From: SCUB01 sp041918675
Lineage (GTDB): Bacteria > Pseudomonadota > Alphaproteobacteria > Rhizobiales > Xanthobacteraceae
Reading direction: 5' to 3'
Assembly (NCBI GenBank): GCA_041918675.1
Contig: JAYRVF010000011.1
Location: 372,001-436,000, forward strand
DNA length: 64,000 bases
Part shown: in pieces, positions 53,350 to 62,054 of the stretch
How the letters are laid out: the number at the start of each line of letters is the position of its first letter
Numbering within the stretch: position 1 is the first letter of the stretch
Made by a program: the position numbers and the translations under genes
The notes under the pieces: model-generated
What the model was told of the DNA's origin: nothing
The model's input: only the letters and a program-made list of their open reading frames with translations
Databases searched by the model: none

Positions 53350-54324
53350 TCAAGGCTTGAGAATCGAGGAGCCGGTGGTGGCGCGGCTCTCGAGGTCGCG
53401 GTGGGCGCGCGCGGCGTCCTTGAGCGCGTAGGCGCGCTGGATCGAGATCTTGAGCGACCCATTGAGCACGGCGGAAAACAGCGTGTCGGCGCGTTCGAGC
53501 AGTTCCGGCCGCTTGGCGATGTAATCGTAAAGGATCGGGCGCGTCGCGAACAACGAGCCGCGTTTGCTGAGTTCCAGCATCGAGAACGGCGGCACCGGCC
53601 CGGACGCGTTGCCGAAGCTGACGAACATGCCGCGCGGCTTGATGCAGTCGAGCGATCCGGGAAACGTCGCCTTGCCCACGCCGTCATAGACGACGTCGCA
53701 CAGATCTCCGCGCGTGATCCGTTTGACGGCGGCCGGAAAATCCTCCTCGTCATAGATGATCACGTCCTGGCAGCCATTGGCGGTCGCCAGCGCCGCCTTC
53801 TCCTTGGTGCCGACACAGCCGATGACATGCGCGCCGAGCGCGCTCGCCCATTGGCAGGTGAGCAGGCCGACGCCGCCGGCGGCGGCGTGAATGAGCACAT
53901 GGTGGCCGCGTTCGACCCTGAAGGTCGTGTGCAGCAGGTAATGGGCGGTCAGGCCCTTGAGCAGGATCGCGGCGGCCTGCTCGTAGCTCAGCGCGTCGGG
54001 GAGCTTGACGGCGAGCGAGGCCGGAACGACGCGCTCGGTCACATAGGTGCCCGGGCCGTGATAATAGGCGACGCGGTCGCCGCGATGAAAATCGGTGACG
54101 CCCGGCCCGACATCGACGATCTCGCCGGCGGCCTCGTGGCCGGCGATGAACGGCATGGTGGGCGCGGGATAGAGCCCGGTGCGGAAATAGACGTCGATGA
54201 AGTTGACGCCGATGGCGTGATGGCGCACGCGCACCTCGCCCTTGCCGGGCGCGGCGACATCGACCGCTTCATAGGTCAGGACTTCCGGGCCGCCCGTCTG
54301 ATGCACGCGCACCGCCATCGCCAT
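53350..54324 (-). CDS. qor: NADPH:quinone oxidoreductase (zinc-free MDR family)
   Basis: 324 residues, medium-chain reductase without zinc ligands. It has GVNFIDVYFRTGLYPAP, FIAGHEAAGEIVDVGPGV, and the nucleotide-binding AAAGGVGLLTCQWASALGAHVIG. This matches QorA, which reduces quinones with one electron. A crotonyl-CoA reductase is excluded by the short length. The ATG at 54324 is followed by a second start (MAMAVR), equally possible. Confidence 0.9.
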   Translation of the reverse strand: MAMAVRVHQTGGPEVLTYEAVDVAAPGKGEVRVRHHAIGVNFIDVYFRTGLYPAPTMPFIAGHEAAGEIVDVGPGVTDFHRGDRVAYYHGPGTYVTERVVPASLAVKLPDALSYEQAAAILLKGLTAHYLLHTTFRVERGHHVLIHAAAGGVGLLTCQWASALGAHVIGCVGTKEKAALATANGCQDVIIYDEEDFPAAVKRITRGDLCDVVYDGVGKATFPGSLDCIKPRGMFVSFGNASGPVPPFSMLELSKRGSLFATRPILYDYIAKRPELLERADTLFSAVLNGSLKISIQRAYALKDAARAHRDLESRATTGSSILKP

Positions 54325-54492
54325 GCGACTTACTCCCTCGTGTTTCGCTCAAAGCCCAGAGCGTTCGCCGAAGAGACGGAATCGTCTCGCCGAAATGAAA
54401 TGTTCCAGATTCAACGCGCCGAGCAAATCCCCGTCGCGAAGCTGGTTCCCGCTTTCGCGGGATTTTCCCTCGCCGCCGAAGCCCGCCCGCGC

Positions 54493-55242
54493 CTACTTCG
54501 GATCGCCGTTCTCGCGCTGGCGGCGGTTGCGGGCCGCCACGATGTTGAAGCTCTCGACCAGCGCGGCGAAGGCGATCGCGAAATAGATGTAGCCGCGCGG
54601 AATGTGGAACTTCATGCCGTCGGCGACCAGCGCCACGCCGATCAGCACCAGGAAGGCGAGCGCCAGCATCTTCGTCGTCGGATGTTCGGAGACGAAGCGC
54701 GAGACCGGCCCCGACGAGAAATACATGATGAACACCGCGATCACGACCGCGGCGATCATGATCTCGATGTCCTGCGCCATGCCGATCGCGGTGATGATCG
54801 AGTCGAGCGAGAAGATCAGGTCGACGATGGTGATCTGGACGATGACCCAGGTGAACGCGCGCTTGGCGCGGGCGTGGCGCTCGCCCTCGCCGGCCGCCTC
54901 GACCTCGCCGTGGATTTCGCTCGTCGCCTTGGCGATGAGGAACAGCCCGCCTCCGATCAGGATGATGTCGCGCCAGGAAAAGCCCATCGAGGCGATGGTG
55001 ATCACCGGCTTGGTGAGCCCGATCAGCCAGACCAGGAACACCAGCAGGACGATGCGGAAGACGAGCGCGAGCGCGAGGCCGATCTGGCGCGCCAGCTTGG
55101 CCTGCCGCTCCGGCACGCCCGACACCAGCACCGCGATGAAGATGATATTGTCGATGCCGAGCACGATCTCCAGCGCCGTCAGAGTGACCAGCGCCGCCCA
55201 TGCTTCCGGGCTTGTCAGCAGCGTCATTATGTCCGCGATCAT
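54493..55242 (-). CDS. TerC-family integral membrane protein
   Basis: About 249 residues with seven predicted membrane segments. Diagnostic motifs are TALEIVLGIDNIIFIAVLV near residue 24, and LIFSLDSIITAIGMA with the conserved acidic residue in the second half. The family includes YceF/Alx-type proteins implicated in manganese export or tellurite resistance; here a metal-ion transport role is only inferred. ATG 55242 overlaps the phosphatidylcholine synthase stop (ATGA). The frame is open to 55539, but that part is antisense-like. Confidence 0.88.
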   Translation of the reverse strand: MIADIMTLLTSPEAWAALVTLTALEIVLGIDNIIFIAVLVSGVPERQAKLARQIGLALALVFRIVLLVFLVWLIGLTKPVITIASMGFSWRDIILIGGGLFLIAKATSEIHGEVEAAGEGERHARAKRAFTWVIVQITIVDLIFSLDSIITAIGMAQDIEIMIAAVVIAVFIMYFSSGPVSRFVSEHPTTKMLALAFLVLIGVALVADGMKFHIPRGYIYFAIAFAALVESFNIVAARNRRQRENGDPK

Positions 55243-55994
55243 GTCCGCATTCCCGCGACCAGGCGAAAGAGCACATCCACCAAGAGAAAATAGAGGCCGA
55301 TCGCGCAGAGCGCCGCCACGACCCACGTCGGAACGAGAAGACTTGCGGCGATCGCGTAGGCCGCGAGCGCGAGCCACAGGCCCGTCAACGCGATGTTGAG
55401 CGGGCGAAGGCGCGTCACGCGCAGGGGGTGCATGACCCGGATCGGCGTGAACGTCAACACCACCAGCCCCGCGATGAGGAGCGTTGCGACCAGGGACGAG
55501 GGCCGCAGCAGGAGAAGGTAGAAGGCGGCGAGATTCCACAGCGCCGGGAAGCCGCGAAAATGATGGTCCTCCGTCTTCATGCGTCGGTCGGCGAAATAGA
55601 GCGCGCCGGAAATCACGATCGCGACGCCCATGACCGAGGCCGCGATCGGCGGCAGCAGCCGGCTCTCGACGACGATATAGGCGGGAATGAAGACGTAGGT
55701 GATGTAGTCGACGATGAGATCGAGCGTCTCGCCGGACCAGTTCGGCAGCACGCGCTCGACCTTGAGCCGGCGCGCGAGCGTGCCGTCGATGCCGTCGATG
55801 AGGAGCGCGACGCCGAGCCAGGCGAACGCGGCCGCCCAGCGCTCGCGCGCGGCTTCAAGCGCCGCGACCAGCGCGACGCCGGCCCCGAGCGCGGTCAGAA
55901 TGTGGACCGAAAACGCGGCGGAACGTTGCCGCCATCCGAAGGTCATCGGCGCAGGTAAATCACGATCGTCCAAGATTCGCTCTCCCGAACCCAT
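55239..55994 (-). CDS. pcs: Phosphatidylcholine synthase
   Basis: Condenses CDP-diacylglycerol with choline to give phosphatidylcholine in the inner membrane. 251 residues with about eight membrane segments. The CDP-alcohol phosphotransferase motif is DGIDGTLARRLKVERVLPNW then SGETLDLIVD, containing the four aspartates. VDYITYVFIPAYI and RRMKTEDHHFRGFPALWN match Pcs specifically, not phosphatidylserine or cardiolipin synthase. The start at 55994 follows GAGATAGG; ATG 55946 is possible. The pathway is typical of Hyphomicrobiales that live with eukaryotes or need PC in the membrane. Confidence 0.9.
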   Translation of the reverse strand: MGSGERILDDRDLPAPMTFGWRQRSAAFSVHILTALGAGVALVAALEAARERWAAAFAWLGVALLIDGIDGTLARRLKVERVLPNWSGETLDLIVDYITYVFIPAYIVVESRLLPPIAASVMGVAIVISGALYFADRRMKTEDHHFRGFPALWNLAAFYLLLLRPSSLVATLLIAGLVVLTFTPIRVMHPLRVTRLRPLNIALTGLWLALAAYAIAASLLVPTWVVAALCAIGLYFLLVDVLFRLVAGMRT

Positions 55995-56228
55995 CCTATC
56001 TCAACCGCCACGCCCCCGCCCGCGTCAACAAGCCACGTTCCCCAAGCCGAATTTCCGCCCGCGCGCCGGGTTCGGGCCCGGCGATCGTCGGCTCGCCGCC
56101 GACCGGCCGGCAGGCGCTTGAAAAAATCCCCGGGCGGGCGCAAGTGGGAGGCAAATGGCGACCTTCGCCGCCGGCCTCGCCGGGCGCCGCGCGGTCGCTC
56201 TCCATACGCCCCACGGGAGGGCCCCGAT

Positions 56229-57488
56229 ATGAGCACGACGCCGCGATCCGAGCCGGTCCAGTTCGACGTGATCGTCGTCGGAGGCGGTCCGGCCGGACTG
56301 GCCGCGGCCATCGCGCTCGCGGCCGAAGGCGCGCGCACGGCGCTCGTCGCCCGGCGCGTGCCCTATTCCGACAACCGCACCACGGCGCTCTTGGGCGGAT
56401 CGGTCGACATGCTGCGGCGGCTCGACATCTGGCGCCGATGCGAAAGCGAGGCCGCTCCGCTGCGGGTGATGCGGCTCGTCGACGACACCGGCCGGCTGAT
56501 CCGCGCGCCGGAAGTCGATTTCCACGCCGCCGAGATCGGGCTTGAGACCTTCGGCTACAACGTCGAGAACCGCGCGCTGCTGGTGGCGATGGAGGAACGC
56601 GCCGCCGAACTCGCGACGCTTTCGCGCTTCGACGACGACGCGGCCGAGATCGCGCCGGGCGCCGAGGCGGTGACGGTGCGGGTGAAATCAGGCGAACGTC
56701 TCGCCGCGCCCCTTGTCGTCGGCGCCGATGGACGGCGCTCGCCTTGCCGTGAGGCCGCCGGCATCGCCGTCAAGCGCCGCCCGCTCAACCAGACCGCCCT
56801 CACCTTCAATGTCCGGCACACCCGGCCGCACATGGACCAGTCAACGGAATTTCACACCCGCCACGGCCAATGCGTGTTCGTGCCGCTGATCGGGGCGCGC
56901 TCCAGCATCGTCTGGGTGGTCGCGCCGGCCGACGCCGAGCGGCTGATGGCGCTCACCGATGCCGAATTGTCCGTCGAGATCGAAAGGCAATCGCATTCCG
57001 TCCTCGGCAAGCTGACGGTCGAGCCCGGACGCTTCGCCTTTCCCCTGGCGATCGAGGAACCCGACCGCATCGCCGACCGTCGCATCGCGCTCGTCGGCGA
57101 GGCCGCCCATGTCGCCCCGCCCGTCGGCGCGCAGGGCCTCAATCTCGGCCTGCGCGACGCGGCCGCGCTCGCCGACATCGTCGCGGACGCCCGCGCGCGC
57201 GGGACCGATCCGGGGGCGCAATCCGCGCTGGCGAGCTATCGCGCCGCGCGCCGCGTCGACATCGCCGAACGCGTGCTCGGGATCGACATCGCCAACCGGA
57301 GCCTGATCAGCGAGCTCTGGCCGGTGAACGCCGCCCGCGCGCTCGGCATGACCCTCATCGGCGCCATCGGCCCGCTGCGCCGGCTCGTCATGCGCGAGGG
57401 CGTCTCGCCGATCTTCGGCCTGCCGCGACTGATGCGCGGCGACGCGCCGCCGCGCGAGGCCGGACCGCCGGCCGCCGGCGCGGCGTGA
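56229..57488 (+). CDS. UbiH/UbiF/COQ6-family FAD-dependent hydroxylase
   Basis: Ring hydroxylase of ubiquinone biosynthesis, about 419 residues. The FAD motifs are GGGPAGLAAAIALAAEG near residue 18 (dinucleotide fold), VVGADGRRSPCREAAGI (the DG motif) and ALVGEAAHVAPPVGAQGLNLGLRDAAAL (GD motif with E for D in GEAAH, common in this family). Which ring position it hydroxylates cannot be told. The ATG at 56229 is chosen because the N-terminus then starts shortly before FDVIVVGGG; the frame is open to 56118. Its stop is 17 bp from the convergent AEC gene. Confidence 0.9.
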   Translation: MSTTPRSEPVQFDVIVVGGGPAGLAAAIALAAEGARTALVARRVPYSDNRTTALLGGSVDMLRRLDIWRRCESEAAPLRVMRLVDDTGRLIRAPEVDFHAAEIGLETFGYNVENRALLVAMEERAAELATLSRFDDDAAEIAPGAEAVTVRVKSGERLAAPLVVGADGRRSPCREAAGIAVKRRPLNQTALTFNVRHTRPHMDQSTEFHTRHGQCVFVPLIGARSSIVWVVAPADAERLMALTDAELSVEIERQSHSVLGKLTVEPGRFAFPLAIEEPDRIADRRIALVGEAAHVAPPVGAQGLNLGLRDAAALADIVADARARGTDPGAQSALASYRAARRVDIAERVLGIDIANRSLISELWPVNAARALGMTLIGAIGPLRRLVMREGVSPIFGLPRLMRGDAPPREAGPPAAGAA

Positions 57489-57505
57489 GGCGATCCCCGC
57501 CCCCG

Positions 57506-58459
57506 TCAGGGCAGGACGATGTAACCCGTCTTGATCATCCACAGCATGCCGGTCAGCGACACGACCGACACGAACGTGCCGGCCAGAACCGCGGTCGAGG
57601 CCTCCTCGACCCATTTGTCGTATTGCCGCGCGATGATGAAGACGTTGAGCGCCGGCGGAAGCGCCGCCATCATCAGCGCGGTCGCCGACCACAGGGGATC
57701 GAAGGGACCGGCGAGCCACAGCGCGCCCCAGACGATCATCGGATGAATGAACAGCTTCATCATCACCGCGAACGGAACGCCGAGCGTGACGCGGCGGACT
57801 TCGCGCAGCGCCACCGTCACGCCGAGCACGAACAAGGCGACGGGCGCGGCCGCGTTGGCGAGGTAGAGCAGCGTCTTGTCCGCGACCGTCGGCAATTCGA
57901 GGTGCACCGCCGCGGCCAGCGCGCCGGTGAACGACGCCACGATCAGCGGATGGAACACGATCTGCTTGACGACGAGCGACGCCGCGCCGCCGAGGCCGCC
58001 ATGACGCCTGTCCGCCATCGTGATCAGCAGCGGCGTGATCGAAAACAGGAAGATGTTGTCGAAGCAGAAGATGAGCGCGACCGGCGCGGCCGCCTTCGCC
58101 CCGATCGTCGCGAAGGCGAGGCCCGGGCCCATATAGCCGATATTGCCGTAACCGCCGGCGATGCCGGCGATCGCCGCCTCGCCGAGATTGGCGCGGCTCA
58201 GCCAACGGCTGGCGATGGCGGTCACCGTGAACGTCGTCGCCGTCGCCAGCGTGGTCGCCACCACGAAAGGAATGTTGTTGAGCTCCTCGAATGGCGTCTT
58301 CGCCATCGTGCGGAAGAAGAGCGCCGGCAGCGACACGTAGAGCAGGAAGAAGTTCATCCAGGCCAGGCCCGCCTCCGGCAGCCGCCGCAGCTTGCCGCAG
58401 ACGAAACCCACCAGGATCAATCCGAAATAGGGCAGCGCCAGATTGAGGACGTCACCCAT
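57506..58459 (-). CDS. AEC-family (auxin efflux carrier-like) transporter
   Basis: About 317 residues with ten predicted membrane helices in two inverted five-helix halves. The opening LNLALPYFGLILVGFVCGKL and the crossover region GGYGNIGYMGPGLAF and ALPPALNVFIIARQY are typical of bacterial AEC members, which transport small carboxylates such as malonate or malate. Substrate unknown. ATG 58459 matches family N-termini. The frame opens at 58564. Confidence 0.87.
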   Translation of the reverse strand: MGDVLNLALPYFGLILVGFVCGKLRRLPEAGLAWMNFFLLYVSLPALFFRTMAKTPFEELNNIPFVVATTLATATTFTVTAIASRWLSRANLGEAAIAGIAGGYGNIGYMGPGLAFATIGAKAAAPVALIFCFDNIFLFSITPLLITMADRRHGGLGGAASLVVKQIVFHPLIVASFTGALAAAVHLELPTVADKTLLYLANAAAPVALFVLGVTVALREVRRVTLGVPFAVMMKLFIHPMIVWGALWLAGPFDPLWSATALMMAALPPALNVFIIARQYDKWVEEASTAVLAGTFVSVVSLTGMLWMIKTGYIVLP

Positions 58460-58575
58460 CACGCGCGCGTCCCCCGCATGCGCGAATGAGCGGTCGCGCA
58501 TGCCTTTTCGGCATGGCCCGCCGCGCGGCCCGCGACCCCGCCCAATTCCCCTAGCGTCGGCCACAATCCTGGTTT

Positions 58576-58917
58576 ATGCGACTTGGCATGACCAAGATGC
58601 GCGAGGCAAAATTCCAGATCGGGCAAGTCGTGCGCCATCGGCTGTTCCCATTTCGGGGAGTGGTGTTCGACATCGATCCGGTTTTCAACAACACCGAGGA
58701 TTGGTGGCTTGCGATTCCGGAAGAGGTGCGTCCGCACAAGGACCAGCCCTTCTACCATCTGCTCGCGGAAAACGCCGAGACCGAATATATCGCCTATGTG
58801 TCGGAGCAGAACCTGCTCCCGGACGAGACCGGCGAACCGCTGCGCCATTCGCAGCTTTCCGAGATTTTCGTCGAGCATAAGGGCGGCTATCGCCCGCGCA
58901 ATCCGATGCTCAACTGA
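58576..58917 (+). CDS. hspQ: Heat shock protein HspQ (YccV-like DNA-binding protein)
   Basis: 113 residues. Almost the whole length matches HspQ: AKFQIGQVVRHRLFPFRGVVFDIDP, then EDWWLAIPEEVRPHKDQPFYHLLAEN and TEYIAYVSEQNLLPD. In enterobacteria HspQ binds hemimethylated DNA and enhances Lon proteolysis. Three in-frame ATGs (58576, 58588, 58597) are possible; none has a good ribosome site. Confidence 0.93.
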   Translation: MRLGMTKMREAKFQIGQVVRHRLFPFRGVVFDIDPVFNNTEDWWLAIPEEVRPHKDQPFYHLLAENAETEYIAYVSEQNLLPDETGEPLRHSQLSEIFVEHKGGYRPRNPMLN

Positions 58918-59038
58918 TCAGCCCTCGACCGATCTCCCCTCTTCCTCGACGAAATCGCGAAGCGTTGGACGCGGACGACGTCTCCCGCGCCGCGACGATC
59001 GATCTCGCCGCGCGTTGATCACCGCCGGCACGGACCGG

Positions 59039-59069
59039 AATCAAAAGGGCGCGCCTCGTGAGCGCGCCC
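59039..59069 (-). terminator. Rho-independent terminator of the IalB gene
   Basis: On the minus strand the perfect 8-bp stem GGGCGCGC/GCGCGCCC (59069-59062 and 59054-59047) with a 7-nt loop is followed by TTTTGATT. It lies about 33 bp past the ialB stop. On the plus strand no U-run follows, so it is unidirectional. Confidence 0.75.
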
Positions 59070-59101
59070 GATCGATCGTTCCAGCCGTAGCCGGCCGGGA
59101 C

Positions 59102-59929
59102 CTATTTCTTATCCGCCGGAGCCGGCGCGGGAGCGGGAGCCGGCGCGGGCGCGGGAGCCGGCGCGGGAGCCGGAGCCGGGCTCGACCCGCTCATGCCGCT
59201 CTGGGCTTCGAGCTTCTTGCGCGCTTCCGCGGCGCGCTTCTGCAGCTCTTCCTGCAGCTTCTTCTGCTGCTCCTCGAAGACCTTCGGATCGGTCGGCGGA
59301 CCGTCATAGGCCTTCGCAAAATCGGAGAGCGGCAGCGGCAGGGTCAACGCGGTGCTGTTGGCATTGATCGCCTGCACGTGGAGGGTCTGGCCCTTCTTCA
59401 TGTTGGCGAGCATGTCGGCGGTAAGGTCGTAGTCCGCCATGCAGCCGTTGGCGAAGCAGACGACATAAGGCGCCTGCGCCGGCGTGCCGGTGTCGATGAT
59501 GACGCGCGTGCCGTGCGCGAGCAGCATGCCGAGCGGCAGCGTGACGCGCAGGATTTTCTTCGGCTCGCCTTCCGGCTCAATGACGACGGCGGCCACCACC
59601 GGCATGCCGGATTCGATGCGCCCGTCCTTGCCCGTGAAACAGACCTGCTTCTGGTTCGCCTCCTGCCCCTTCAGGCAGAACTTGGTCCAGGGCTGATAGA
59701 TGAGCTGAACCTGCTGCTGGTCGGCTGGCGCCTGGCCGGCCGCGGGCGGCGCGGCCTCGGCGGGCGCGGCCGGGGCCGGCGCCTGCTGCTTCTGCTTCGT
59801 GGAGGCCTTGGGGGCCGGCGCCTGGGCGGTGGCCGGAAGCGCGAGGCCGACGGCGAGCGCCATCGACATCAGCGCGGCGAGGGCCCGTCCGCGCGAAAAG
59901 GACGGCGCGGACAAGATCCAATCAGTCAT
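59102..59929 (-). CDS. Invasion-associated locus B (IalB) family periplasmic protein
   Basis: 275 residues. The signal peptide LAALMSMALAVGLALPATAQA is followed by an Ala/Pro/Gln-rich spacer. The IalB domain (about 75-205) has WTKFCLKGQ, QVCFTGKDGR, LRVTLPLGMLLAHGTRVIID, and CFANGCMADYDL with paired cysteines. A coiled-coil-like stretch (FEEQQKKLQEELQKRAAEARKKLE) precedes a long Ala-Pro repeat tail. In Bartonella IalB is linked to host-cell entry; environmental relatives carry it too, so no virulence role follows. The start is 59929; its terminator is at 59039. Confidence 0.87.
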   Translation of the reverse strand: MTDWILSAPSFSRGRALAALMSMALAVGLALPATAQAPAPKASTKQKQQAPAPAAPAEAAPPAAGQAPADQQQVQLIYQPWTKFCLKGQEANQKQVCFTGKDGRIESGMPVVAAVVIEPEGEPKKILRVTLPLGMLLAHGTRVIIDTGTPAQAPYVVCFANGCMADYDLTADMLANMKKGQTLHVQAINANSTALTLPLPLSDFAKAYDGPPTDPKVFEEQQKKLQEELQKRAAEARKKLEAQSGMSGSSPAPAPAPAPAPAPAPAPAPAPADKK

Positions 59930-60242
59930 CGCGTGAAATCCTTGTTCTAGAGCTTGGCTGTCACTGCCCCTTACCGGATCGCGGACTGCCTCGCCAATGG
60001 CGTGGCTCAATCGGCGGCAAATAAGGCGGCAGCGTGACCGGGCGGGTTGAAGCCCGGCGCAAGACCCGCCTTCAATACAAAAGCCGGGAAAAAGATCAAT
60101 GGTTGACGGACGATCCAAGGCGGGCCCAATGCGATTCAGGGCCGTCGCGGGCGCGATTCTCCGCCACCTTGGCGCAAATCGCGAACGGGACCGGAAGGAA
60201 TTCAGACCGCGAGGGAATTCCAGCGACCTTCGGGAGTGCATC
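59930..60242. promoter_or_regulatory. Divergent promoter region, IalB gene and substrate-binding protein gene
   Basis: 313 bp. On the plus strand TTGACG (60103-60108) is a -35 candidate with no good -10. The frame of the downstream gene stays open to 60099, but the signal peptide argues for the later start at 60243. No repeat or other gene is visible. Confidence 0.35.
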
Positions 60243-62054
60243 ATGCGGCGGCCGATCGCGCTTGCTTTCGCTCTTGCCCTCTGCGTTTCGTCCGCCGCGT
60301 CACGCACGCGGGCGGACGACCATGCGATCGCGATGCACGGCGTCCCCGCTCTGCCCGCGACCTTCACCCATTTCCCATATGCCAATCCCGACGCGCCCAA
60401 GGGCGGGCGCCTGGTGTTCGGCCTACTCGGCACGTTCGACAGCCTTAACCCATTGATTGTCAATGGTATTGCCGTTCAGCAGATGCGCGGCTACGTCATC
60501 GAGAGCCTGCTCGCGCGCGGCCAAGACGAACCCTTCACGCTTTACGCCCTGCTCGCCGAATCCGTGGAAACGGACGAGGCGCGCACTTACGTCACCTTCC
60601 GCATCAATCCGGCCGCGCGATTTTCCGACGGCAAACCGGTCACGACCGAGGACGTGCTGTTTTCATGGCGGCTCCTGCGCGAGAAGGGCCGCCCCAACCA
60701 TCGGCTCTATTATGCGAAGGTCGCGCGCGCCGAGGCCCTCGACGCGGGCGCGGTCCGCTTCACCTTCACCGACGCGAGCGATCGCGAACTGCCGCTCATT
60801 CTCGGGCTGATGCCGATCCTGCCGCGACACGCCATCGACGAGGCGAGTTTCGAGGAGACGACGCTCGCGCCCCCTCTCGGAAGCGGTCCCTACATCGTCC
60901 GCCAGGTCCAGCCGGGCGCGAGCGTCACGCTCGCGCGCGACCCGAATTATTGGGGGCGTGATCTCCCGGTCAATCGCGGACTGTGGAACTTCGACGAGGT
61001 GCGGCTCGATTTCTACCGCGAGGCCAACAGCCATTTCGAGGCGTTCAAGCGCGGCCTCTATGATTTCCGCGTCGAGCACGAGCCCTTGCGCTGGCGAACC
61101 GGCTACGATTTCGCCGCCGCCAAGGACGGCCGCGTCGTCAGGGAGACGATCGTGTCGGGCATGCCGCGCCCGTCCGAATTCCTCGTCTTCAACACAAGGC
61201 GCGCGGTCTTCGCCGACATCCGCGTGCGCGAGGCGCTCGCCCTGCTTTTCGACTTCGAGTGGATCAACCGCAACTATTTCTTCGGCCTCTATTCGCGCTC
61301 GGGAAGCTTCTTCGAAGGCTCCGAGCTTTCCGCCCATGGCCGGCCGGCCGACGCGCGCGAACGCGCTCTGGCCGCCCCTCATCTTGGCGAGATCAGGCCC
61401 GAGATTCTCGACGGCACATGGGCGCTTCCCGTCAGCGACGGTTCCGGGCGCGACCGGACGACGCTCGCCGCCGCGCTCCAACTTCTGCGCGAGGCGGGTT
61501 ACGCGCTCGACGGCGGCGTGATGCGCGCGCGCGCGGGCGGCGCTCCCCTCGCCTTCGAGATTCTCGTCTCCACGCGCGACCAGGAGCGAATCGCGCTCGC
61601 CTACGCGCGCGACCTCAAGCGCGCCGGCATCACCGCGACGATCCGCGTGGTGGACGCGGTGCAATTCGACCAGCGGCGCCTTTCCTATGAGTATGATATG
61701 ATTGAGAATCGCTGGGATCAGTCGCTGTCGCCCGGCAACGAACAAAGCTTCTATTGGGGGGCGGCCGCGGCCGACCAGCAGGGAACGCGCAACTACATGG
61801 GCGTCAAGAGTCCGGCCATCGACGGCATGATCGCGGCGCTGCTCAAGGCGCGGGATCGCGAGACGTTCGTGGCCGCCACGCGCGGCCTCGATCGCCTGCT
61901 GATGTCGGGCATGTATGTCATTCCCGTCTACAACGTGCCGGCGCAATGGCTCGCGCGTAGCCGCGAGATCGGGGTGCCGGCCAAGACATCGCTCGCCGGC
62001 TCGCTTCCCGAGACATGGTGGCGGCAGCCTTCCGCCGAACGGGCCAAGCCATGA
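60243..62054 (+). CDS. ABC-transporter extracellular solute-binding protein (family 5, YejA-like)
   Basis: Periplasmic peptide/oligopeptide-binding protein, about 603 residues. The signal peptide is RRPIALAFALALCVSSAAS. FPYANPDAPKGGRLVFGLLGTFDSLNP is the hallmark of the YejA/COG4166 subgroup, and SGPYIVRQVQPG and LFDFEWINRNYFFG follow. Usually its gene is followed by permease and ATPase genes; here it is instead in ATGA overlap with an acyl-adenylate-forming protein, and no transporter subunits are in view. ATG 60243 places the signal peptide. Confidence 0.9.
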   Translation: MRRPIALAFALALCVSSAASRTRADDHAIAMHGVPALPATFTHFPYANPDAPKGGRLVFGLLGTFDSLNPLIVNGIAVQQMRGYVIESLLARGQDEPFTLYALLAESVETDEARTYVTFRINPAARFSDGKPVTTEDVLFSWRLLREKGRPNHRLYYAKVARAEALDAGAVRFTFTDASDRELPLILGLMPILPRHAIDEASFEETTLAPPLGSGPYIVRQVQPGASVTLARDPNYWGRDLPVNRGLWNFDEVRLDFYREANSHFEAFKRGLYDFRVEHEPLRWRTGYDFAAAKDGRVVRETIVSGMPRPSEFLVFNTRRAVFADIRVREALALLFDFEWINRNYFFGLYSRSGSFFEGSELSAHGRPADARERALAAPHLGEIRPEILDGTWALPVSDGSGRDRTTLAAALQLLREAGYALDGGVMRARAGGAPLAFEILVSTRDQERIALAYARDLKRAGITATIRVVDAVQFDQRRLSYEYDMIENRWDQSLSPGNEQSFYWGAAAADQQGTRNYMGVKSPAIDGMIAALLKARDRETFVAATRGLDRLLMSGMYVIPVYNVPAQWLARSREIGVPAKTSLAGSLPETWWRQPSAERAKP

